NCBI GenBank assembly: GCA_015680685.1
Contig: MNCI01005417.1
Location: 59,896 to 123,895 of the forward strand
DNA: 64,000 nucleotides
Reading direction: 5' to 3'
From: Gnetum montanum
Lineage: Eukaryota; Streptophyta; Gnetopsida; Gnetales; Gnetaceae
A program made the position numbers and the translations under genes. Every line of letters starts with the position of its first letter. The stretch's first letter is position 1. Shown piece after piece: positions 55,534 through 64,000 of the stretch. Under the pieces are notes generated by a model. That model saw only the letters and a program-made list of their open reading frames with translations, was not told the DNA's origin and did not search any database.

Positions 55534-56043
55534 CTATTTTGTGGCTACTACGTATAGGTACCTTTGAATTTCTACTTTTTGCGCACATTGCTTGCATGCA
55601 GAGATGGATGCTTGCTTGATGGCCCAAAGTTTCTGCACACAATTGCACCCACCATTGTTGTATGTGATACATGGAACTCTCTTCTTCTTGATCTTTCCAA
55701 ATGCATTTTCTTTAGAGATTTCTAGGGAAAGATCTTTGATGCTCATTCTTTCATCTACTGTGCTTAGCCATGCTCTTCCCATGATGATTGGAAAGTCCAC
55801 TTTACATTTCTCTACTTTGATTACCAAGAAGTTGACAGGATGAGACCACCCACAAACAGTGGTCACAATGTCTTCTACTAGTTCCAATGGAATCATGATG
55901 GACTGGTTTGCCAGTTCTAATATGATGTTGCTCTTCTTAAGAGGAGGCAGCTTATAGGAAGTGTACATCTTAAGAGAAATCAAATTAACAGTAGAACATG
56001 AATCAAGAAGTGCCTTGTATGGTTTGTTCCCAGCATTTTGCAA
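55534..56043 (-). pseudogene. Aspartic protease of element C
   Basis: An open frame of 169 codons reads NKPYKALLDSCSTVNLIS, YKLPPLKKSNIILEL, GWSHPVNFLVIKVE and FPIIMGRAWLSTVDERMSI. The active-site triad DSG is changed to DSC, so it is inactive even though the frame is open. The tail CITYNNGGCNCVQKLWAIK lies between protease and RT and is shared with elements B and D. Confidence 0.85.
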
Positions 56044-57829
56044 ATAAATTAGAGAACTTCTAGGATTAGCTAATTTCTTAGGAAGGTTTCCTGCATGGAT
56101 TCAATCAAACATGGTGTGAGTAAGCATGATGGTATGGATCCTTGGTAGAGTTTGGTTTGAAGGAGGCCTAAAGGAATTTGATATGAAGGAAGAGGTAGGA
56201 GTAGGGTTGTTAACTGCGGGTGTAGGTGAAGACTTATGTGGACTATGGGGTTGAACAAAATGTCTTTTCTTTGATCAGGGATTTGACCCCTCCAATTGAT
56301 GATTAGGTTGCAAATTAATAGCCTTTGTAGCATTGTGTTGTTGTGATTGAGTGGGTAGTTCACCTTGCATTGGTGAAGCAAGTGGTAGCTATGCAACTAG
56401 AGGAGTAGTGTGTACAGGGATAGAAAGAGGATAAGGATAGGAGGTAGCATTCCTTCTTTCATGTGGAGATGGAGTTTGATAATAGTCAAAATGGTGGTAG
56501 TAAGGCTATAACTAAGAAACGTAACTAGAAGATTCACGTGGAGACATGGATTGCTGAACATGATAACCATATGGATTAGGCTATCGGTAAGGGTATTATT
56601 ATATTGGTGGTGTAAGTGCCCATGATTGTGGTTGATGCCATTGTTGGTACTATTTGTATAGTTGTGGTGGAGCTCTACTTGGATAATACAATTGTTGTTG
56701 ACAGAACTACTTGAGATTACCTTAAGGATAAGGCAACCTCTTGGATGTTTGCCTTTATGTAAGTTGTGGACGTAAGGTATACACTCCAGACTCTTGAAGA
56801 TGTGAAACAATAAGGAAACATCCCTTAGGATGTTCATACTGGTAGATATCACATCCACGATCATCATCTAATTCAATGTTTGCAACCTCTTCTATTGTAG
56901 TAATTTTTCCCTTACCTTTGTAATATGCATGTTCAGCTTCTTTGTGCCTGCTGCGCTCATGATCACTACCTTATTCTCCAAACTCTTTAGCAATTTTAAG
57001 GATAGCTTGAAATTTGCTATTCATGGAGTCTCTTAATTGATCAACCTTGGCCGTAAGTTCAAATTGGAATTGTTGAAGTGGAAAGACTTTTTTATGCATC
57101 CCCTTATCAAATATGGATTCATCTGCACTATCACAGAATTAAACCTCCCTGTTATATATGGAAGGATCGTGATTATACTCCTTTGCACTTTCTCTTTTTC
57201 TTAGTTCATCCTCCTCTTTGGCAACCTACTCTATTAACCTTTGTACCTGATGGGTAGCTAGTTTTGACAATCGCCCTTGGGCATAAACACCAAGGGTTTT
57301 CCTTGTTTCATTACGAAGCTCATCTACAATGTGGTGGAGTTGATCCAATTAAGAATAACCATGGCCAAGCCATTTGTGCTTCAAGGCATAGTATCAACCA
57401 ATGGTGGCATCCAAGGGTTTGTGTGCTCCTTGTTTTCACCCTTGAATTTGCTTCCTTAAGTTGGACACTCGGGAGTACGTTTGATACTTATCATTGAACA
57501 TTTCAAGCATGGTACTCCATTTTTTGATTAATTTTGGTTCTAAGGATTGATATTAGTTCTCTGCTTCTTTGATGAGTGTCCTAGAAAAAAACTTCAATTT
57601 TTGCCATTCATGCTCTATGTTTTGCAAGGCACATGCATCTTAGAAAGCTTGAATATGATTCTGTGGATTAGAGTTATATCCTCCTTCAAATTGAGGAATA
57701 TTGTTCATGCCTAACCATTTGATCCAACTATCTTTCACATGCCTTGTTGGAATTTTGACTACCTCTGCAATGTTAAGCTACTTCAAGTAGCAAATAGAGG
57801 CTCATCGAGGCCTTGATCATGGTGACTAC
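56044..57829 (-). pseudogene. Gag of element C, 3' part
   Basis: This is the C-terminal portion of Gag, with the zinc finger CDIYQYEHPKGCFLIVSHL at 56800-56858 (one Cys changed to Tyr) and Pro/His/Thr-rich stretches. The capsid region follows toward 57829 in broken frames. It ends abruptly at 57829, where the LTR of element D begins. The remaining N-terminal part must lie beyond D, outside the window. Confidence 0.7.
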
Positions 57830-58635
57830 TGATGAGTGGCAAGGTACCCCTACACTCAACCATATGAATACGAGCGTAGCACGTGCAATCCGGTCAAACT
57901 CCGCAGACTAAGTGCCTACACGCCTCATGGAACACTTAAGGTTAATTATTCATTGTCTTCCCAGACTTACTTGGAGTTGCCATGGTGTATGGTTAAGTAA
58001 GTCTGAGGTATATGATTTTTATGTCTTTTTGGTTTTATCTCCTATGCTGATAAGGTGAAGGGTGAAGAGACTAATTACTAACCTTAACTAACTAACTAAG
58101 TTTGAATTAACCTAGCGTCAACATTCGTTCCCACTTACCGTTCACACCCTGAACCAATGCAACCTTGGTTACCAAACGCTAGTCTTTGCTGGGATCACCA
58201 AGCGTAATGCACATGCTTGAAGTGATCGTATTGAGGCACTTAACTAGGAGAGAAGGGTTGAGAGAGAATTAATTACTAATAAAGCATTTAAATGGTAAAC
58301 AATAAATAACAGTAAATAAAGTCCTATTTAGCCTATTCCATGCATTGCAAGGTTTATCCAAGAAGTTCATCTTTATTGCCGTACACAAACATGTGTTCAA
58401 GTACAATATTTGCTCGAATAAAGATCCGTTCACTTTGGAGTTCCTACTATGGGCACATGGAAATTATTCTATCTCTGGAGAGGTAAAACTGCCAGAGTTT
58501 TGCTAAGGGTCTAGATCTAGATGAGAAAACAAGGGAGAGCCGCCTCTTATTTATAGATTTGGAGGCGAACCACGATATTGTGATATCACGGGGGACGATG
58601 TGATATTACGTGGGATGCGATATCATGGCACATCA
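57830..58635 (-). repeat. 3' LTR of element D
   Basis: It runs TGATGAGTGGCAAGG to GGCACATCA on the plus strand and is followed by the tract TACCTCCATGACT. A TATA-like stretch CTTATTTATAG lies at about 58547. U3 repeats are GATATTGTGATATCACG and ATGCGATATCATG types, like those of element G. At 806 bp it is the shortest LTR of the family here. Confidence 0.87.
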
Positions 58636-60715
58636 TACCTCCATGACTAAGTAAAAACTCGTCCTCGAGTTCCTTACAAAATATTGGGATGGTATGGGAT
58701 TATTAACTCAAATGGAACTAATGGGATGACATGTGAATGGATCATCATTACAAGACATGATAAAATGGGTATTCATGACAACAAGAGTGAACACCTTATT
58801 ACATTTAACATCAGGCCTTATTTGGAAGTTGAGAAAGAGAGACAGAAAGAAGTTTTGCTACTGCCAACGCCCAGATTGTGCCTTTCATTATCCATCCATA
58901 AACGCCCCATTGATCTTGCTCCTTGCATAGCTGCTTTAGCACTGGTCCATTCCAAGTGTTCCCTCCAGATCCAATCCATTGTTGCATGATTACCATCTGC
59001 ACACACAACATAGTCTTTATATTAGCAAGGGTAAATGAATCACAATGTAGTTGATACCTTGCTTCGGTGAAAGGTCCATTGGCTAGGTTGTGGTATGGCT
59101 AATTGTGGGTCTGGAGATATAATATTGATGACTACCAAGGGTGTAGGGGTTAGGAGAAAATCAAAAAAATTAGGCCCTGTACCCCCATGACTAATCATGA
59201 ATCTCCAGTAGTGAGAGAATGGAAAAAGAAAAGGAATAAGAAAGATGAAGAAAAAGAGACAACTATAACATTGATGAAATGGATGTCAAGATGGAAATGA
59301 ACAAAATAAAATAGATTGCAAAAATGTTAAGGAAAAGAATTGAACTGGTGCACCAAATAGGAATGTCAGTGGGTCCTCCCCAAAGCAGGCTCATGCCTTT
59401 AATGCCTTGACAAACCCACATTCAAAGAGTCTGTAGGCTTTGGGAATGTCATTAGGAACAAGAGTTAAAGTCTTAACTGCAAGAATTTACCAAAAAGAAA
59501 ACACTGCGTCAACCAAAATATACACTAATGATACAACCAGTAATGAGGTGAATAATGGAGAGAAGGATGGAGAGAAGAGAATGGAATGGAGTCCCAAGAA
59601 CAAGGTGGTGTATAGCCCCTTGTGTAGTTCATGATTAATGTGACTTTGTAGATCCCATTCTAAGTCTGGCCTTAAACAAACCACTTCCAGTGACTTCGCA
59701 TTAATGCATTCGGCCCATCCATCCTCTTGAAGTAATAAGAATGCCTTCACCCAAGAGTCACCACCATTCCGACAAAACAAGGAGGAAAGAATGGGAAGCA
59801 AGAAGGGCCTTAGTTAGAGGGAACATTTTTATTTTAGTTCCATAACCAGTGCTTGTGGCCCAAGGGATTATTTTGTCTAAGGGGTGTGCTTTGAATCCTT
59901 ACTATTTTTTTTATGTGTTTATACGTAAGAACCACACCATGCAAAGACTTTGTTATGTTTATTTGCTCAGCTTCCCGATAATTGGGTAACGTCGAAACGG
60001 CTAGAAAACTTAAGAAGAACACATCCAAGCACCCAAGAGAATAGCCAACACAAATGCATAAAGTTCCTTTAAAGTCACACCCTTTTCAATCCTTGAGTCC
60101 TTCCTTAGTTTGAGAAATACGTAGTCACCGATTCATTAATAGTTCTTATTTAGAAAGGGATTGGACATTTCCAAGCTAAGAGAGATCATAGAAATTGGTG
60201 GATGTATGGATGAAGTGAACTCATTGCTTGCCATATCAAAAGAAACATACCTTAGTATCAACATCATGACTTAAAGGTAAAAACCAAACATTAGCAATCA
60301 ATAGAAACATAGTTCATACCATCATTAAGAACACTTATTGGGTGACAAACTTACAGGATGGATAAGTCACACACACACACACACAAGAAATGAAAAAGTA
60401 TGAACGATGTTGTAAAACAAAAATGAGAAAAGTTAAAGAACTTTATAAAAAAAATGTGTAAAACAAAAACATGTAAAACAAGAATGTGTACAAGAAAAAT
60501 GTGCAAAACAAAAATGTGTAAAAAAACATGTAAAACAAAAAATGTGTAAAACAAAAACATGCAAAAAAATGTGTAAAAAAAACGTGTAAAACAAAAATGT
60601 GTAAAACAAAAACTAAAAAGAACTTAGGGCCCCAAATGATTAGCATAGGTGGCCATCTCCCCCATGACTGAATAGAAAGGGAGAGATCCAAAATAATGAG
60701 CGCCTATTTGAATTT
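58636..60715 (-). other. 3' non-coding block of element D
   Basis: It holds GTGGGTCCTCCCCAAAGC near 59352, one hairpin unit at 59874-59950 (arms TCCTTAC and GTAAGA, outer GGTGTG/CACACC), a (CA)n run near 60369-60384, and an A-rich tandem array at 60410-60615 (units like GTGTAAAACAAAAAT). There are two internal polypurine-like copies, at 59180-59194 and 60653-60672. No accessory coiled-coil ORF is present; a 66-codon ORF at 58811-59011 occupies its place and is not recognised. Confidence 0.6.
59874..59950 (-). ncRNA. Single hairpin unit (element D)
   Basis: This is the same structure as in elements B and C but in one copy. GGTGTGCTTTGAATCCTTAC pairs with GTAAGAACCACACC across a T-rich loop. 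The inner arms CTTAC/GTAAG differ from those of B and C, yet remain complementary. Confidence 0.5.
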
Positions 60716-60719
60716 CTTA

Positions 60720-61713
60720 AAAGTGCCTAACTTCTCCCCATTGATGTTCTTAGATTAAGGGGTGGAAGTTGGCGACACTCATATTCCAATGTATCTATGC
60801 CTTCGTTGTTGGCATGAGTTATTCCCCCAGTTCGTTCCATGCACGTTGGTGGGTTGCTTCCTTGATCAGCTGTCAACCATTGGGTGTTCTCTTGTTGTGT
60901 GGTTGCTACATACAGGCACCTTTGTATCTGAGTTTCTAGGGCACACCAATTGCATGCAGGAGATGTTAAATTTTGCATCACCCATGATTCATGCATGTCA
61001 TCACCCTCTAAGTCACTGTATGTGATGCATGGAACTTTCTTCTTCTAGATCTTTCCATAAATGTTTACCTTAGATATTTCCAAGGAAAGATCGTGGATTC
61101 CTAGGCATGCATCTATTGTGCTTAGCCATGCCCTTCCCATTATAATTGGGAAGTCCCCTTCATTGTTGTTAACTTCTATCACCAAGAAATCAGCTGGGTA
61201 TGACCAACCACACACAGTGGTAACGATGTCCTCCACCAATCCCAAGGGAATGGTGATGGACTGGTCTACCAGCTCTAGTTAAATATTGCTCTTCTTGAGT
61301 TGAGGTAGGTTCCAGGCTTGATACATCTCTCGTGATATTAGGTTGATTCCAGAACCTGAGTCAAGAAGAGCCTTATGTGGTTCATTTTTGGTGACTTGGA
61401 GGTAGATTAAGGGACTTCCAGGGTCATATAGTTTCTTGGGAAGGTGGCCTACCTTGATCCAATTGGTTACGGTATGTGTTAACATAATTGTATGTGTTAA
61501 GCTTTGTTGTTGAACTGAAGGGTGCTCCGAAGCCTTATGTGTTGGAGGAGCATACCTAGACTCAACCGCTTGTGGCTGTGAGAGCTTATTTGGGATTTTG
61601 GTTTTGAAGAAAGGTCTTCTCTTTTTACGGTTGCCAGAACCAGTAGTGGGTTGAATGGTTATGGCTCTTGTAGCGTTATGTTGCTGCGGTTGAGTGGGGA
61701 GTTTCCCTTGCAT
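60720..61713 (-). pseudogene. Aspartic protease of element D
   Basis: The frame at 61279-61713 ends KALLDSGSGINLISREMYQ and LPQLKKSNI, with an intact DSG. The next frame (61045-61245) reads GLVEDIVTTVCGWSYPADF and FPIIMGRAWLSTIDACLGI. A tail at 60727-60996 matches the region before RT in C. One frame break near 61275 separates the halves. It stops at the deletion joint near 60715. Confidence 0.85.
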
Positions 61714-63898
61714 TGTTGGAGCAGGAGGTATGGGAACTACTGGCGAAAGAGAGGTGGATGGATTAGGAGGATGGTATGGATGTGGAGCATCTCTCGGAGG
61801 AGAAGGAGTCCTTCTAAACTACTCCCAAACTTGGTAGTGACGTTGGGGAGTTGTGTGACTCATGGAGTCACTTGGAGAAATCGGNNNNNNNNNNNNNNNN
61901 NNNNNNNNNNNNNNNNNNNNNNNNNNNNNNNNNNNNNNNNNNNNNNNNNNNNNNNNNNNNNNNNNNNNNNNNNNNNNNNNNNNNNNNNNNNNNNNNNNNN
62001 NNNNNNNNNNNNNNNNNNNNNNNNNNNNNNNNNNNNNNNNNNNNNNNNNNNNNNNNNNNNNNNNNNNNNNNNNNNNNNNNNNNNNNNNNNNNNNNNNNNN
62101 NNNNNNNNNNNNNNNNNNNNNNNNNNNNNNNNNNNNNNNNNNNNNNNNNNNNNNNNNNNNNNNNNNNNNNNNNNNNNNNNNNNNNNNNNNNNNNNNNNNN
62201 NNNNNNNNNNNNNNNNNNNNNNNNNNNNNNNNNNNNNNNNNNNNNNNNNNNNNNNNNNNNNNNNNNNNNNNNNNNNNNNNNNNNNNNNNNNNNNNNNNNN
62301 NNNNNNNNNNNNNNNNNNNNNNNNNNNNNNNNNNNNNNNNNNNNNNNNNNNNNNNNNNNNNNNNNNNNNNNNNNNNNNNNNNNNNNNNNNNNNNNNNNNN
62401 NNNNNNNNNNNNNNNNNNNNNNNNNNNNNNNNNNNNNNNNNNNNNNNNNNNNNNNNNNNNNNNNNNNNNNNNNNNNNNNNNNNNNTCTAAGTTCTGATAA
62501 TCTCCCTTGGGCATAAGTCCCAAGGGTTCTCCTAGTTTCATACCTTAGCCCATATATGAGATGGCAGAGTTGATCCCACTATGCGTAACCATGGCCTAGG
62601 CAATGATGTAGCAATGTGTAGTAGCGGCCCATGGCAGCATCCAAGGGTTCATGAGTACCTTGCTTCCATCCTTGGATCTGCTTACGCAAGTTAGACACTC
62701 TATAGTACGTTTAATATTTATCGTTAAATAGTTCTAACATCGTACTCCATCTCCTAATGGTTTCTGGCTCTAAGGACCAGTACCAACTCTCTGCTTCCTT
62801 TATGAGTGTCCTAGGAATCAACTTCAGTTTCTACCACTTGTTCTTTATGTTTTGCAAGGTGTAGGCATCGTGGAATGCCTATAAATGATTTTGCGGATCC
62901 ACGTTGTATCCCCCTTCAAAGTGTGGGATGTTATTCATGTCCAAGTGCTTGATCTGACTATCTTTTTGATGCCTTGTTGGTATTCTCACTACCTCTATTA
63001 TATTTAGCATGCTTCGGGTGCCAAGTAGGGGTTTGTCATGATCATCTCTTTCATGACGTCTATGATTTCTACATTGTTCCCTACTTTCCCTTCTTTCATG
63101 CCCTTGTCCTCACTCTCGACTCTCTCGTCGAGGTCTCTCAGTTTGCCTACCTCTATCCTCACCGTTATGCTCTCTATGGCTGCGCCCTGATGTGGAAGGA
63201 GAGGGTGAATGATGTGAAGAAGGGGAAGAAGAAGGAGAACCATTGTCGTGATGATGTTTCTTACTTTATCTTCTGTGGCTTTGGCCCCAATCGTGATGAT
63301 GATCTGAGTGCCCGTCCTTGTCATGTGTTGTTGTTCCCTCAGTGAATAGTTGGCATTCACGGGGATCAGAACCAGGGTTGTGTATCGTGGAGCGTAGGTT
63401 CTGATACCCCACCTCCTCACTATCGTTACGAGGGAGAACCTCTTTCGATAGAGAACTTGTTATAAGTGGTTCACCATCTCCAATTTCACTTAGGACGTGC
63501 GGGACCCCTTTTCCCTTCAACAATGTATGATGGCTCTCCTGCCTTGAGTCTCTTAGACGTTGTGCTTCTATGGGATGATCATCCCTTGTGTCAAAGTCAC
63601 CTATAACGTACTCAGCGTATAGCTGTGTCATGCCTATTTGTGCCGAAGCACGAAGAAGCATGTTAGGGACTGCATGATCTGGAGGTAACACTATGTTACC
63701 TTGCAAGTCTCTCTAGCACATCTATTCATCCTGATGGAGGATAAAAGTAAAATTGGGTATGTACTCATCAAGATGAGTATATACCACCCTATATTGTTGA
63801 GGAACTGGCTGATTTTGGTTATGTGTTTTAGACTGCCGGCTATTCTTTGCATGATCCCTAGGTGGTGAATTTCTCTTATGAGAAGAAAAAGAAGACAT
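61714..63898 (-). pseudogene. Gag of element D, decayed
   Basis: A start at 63898 (MSSFSSHKRNSPPRDHAK, then VVYTHLDEYIPNFTFILHQ) is followed by two stops, TAG and TAG, near 63705-63725. GNIVLPPDHAVPNMLLRAS and QIGMTQLYAEYVIGDFDTR continue to 63580. Capsid-like parts follow at 62490-62980, and a 601-N gap hides the zinc-finger region. The start context and order agree with B, so this is the best guide to the N-terminus of Gag in the family. Confidence 0.75.
61885..62485. other. Assembly gap (601 N)
   Basis: Unsequenced stretch inside gag of element D. The real length is unknown. Confidence 1.
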
Positions 63899-64000
63899 GG
63901 TGTCTTATCAGTGTGCTAATTAACCATTATATATTTCTTATTTAATTAACCCTAAGGTTTGTTTAGGATCCCAACAATGTGAGTGATCTCCTATGTTCTA

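Larger units (their letters stand above)
36064..64000 (-). mobile_element. Outer Ty3-type element C, interrupted by elements B and D
   Basis: The 3' LTR of C is at 36064-36909. Reading away from it (the element is on the minus strand), there are a non-coding block, integrase, RNase H and part of RT up to 41611. After element B (41612-55042), the missing N-terminal RT part, protease and gag follow to 57829. Element D interrupts gag there, and the 5' end of C must lie right of the window. RT sequence reads across the B insertion (left ...AATAGATGAACC, right CCACCTTGAGGGGTTGC), matching continuous sequence in B at 50430-50460. Confidence 0.8.
57830..64000 (-). mobile_element. Ty3-type element D, pol-less, inserted in gag of element C
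   Basis: The 3' LTR is at 57830-58635. A 3' non-coding block follows, joining at about 60715 directly to protease (60720-61713), and then gag up to 63898. RT, RNase H and integrase are missing, so D is an internally deleted copy. Its 5' LTR lies beyond 64000. C gag sequence stops at its left end (ACTAC at 57825-57829), which shows nesting. Confidence 0.8.

Overview
The window is nuclear DNA of a land plant, most likely a large-genome seed plant and possibly a gymnosperm. The reasons are one spliced plant-type E3 ligase gene with a 4.4 kb intron, plant Ty3 and Ty1 elements nested several deep, and a plant L1-type LINE. The species cannot be named from sequence alone. Only one cellular gene is recognisable. 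Almost everything else is transposable-element DNA in different states of decay.

Positions 1-2467 hold plus-strand 3' ends of two Ty3-type elements, here called E and F: coiled-coil accessory ORF remnants and one LTR. Positions 2468-8808 hold a BAH1/NLA-type SPX-RING ubiquitin ligase gene on the plus strand. Its six coding exons are clean, but the first 28 codons lie on the opposite strand, in a roughly 420 bp segment bounded by a 19-nt inverted repeat. The long first intron holds a 5 x 157 bp minisatellite, a 3 x 45 bp repeat and an unidentified 105-codon ORF.

Positions 9946-33603 are a stack of insertions. A decayed Helitron Rep/helicase gene (minus) is split by a Ty1/copia element (minus, 13074-32181). 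The copia element is itself interrupted by a nearly intact L1-like LINE (minus, 13531-18962, 15-bp target duplication) and by a pol-less Ty3-type element G (plus, 22096-30902). A small element with terminal inverted repeats abuts the Helitron remnant at 9946-11385.

Positions 33604-36063 are AT-rich DNA without a recognisable gene. From 36064 to the window end there is a second nest, made of one Ty3-type family on the minus strand. Outer element C is interrupted in its RT by element B (41612-55042, LTRs 905 and 942 bp) and in its gag by element D (57830 to beyond the window). B keeps gag, PR, RT, RNase H and IN in order. D has lost RT to IN.

This Ty3-type family has features that deserve attention: a long coiled-coil accessory protein between IN and the 3' LTR, tandem hairpins with covarying stems downstream of IN, internal copies of the polypurine tract, an unusual Gag zinc-finger spacing, and U3 regions built from short palindromes. 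All protein-coding parts of the family are broken by stops and shifts here. The LINE is the youngest-looking insertion. Two single-N joints carry 46- and 49-nt repeats on both sides and look like unmerged contig overlaps.
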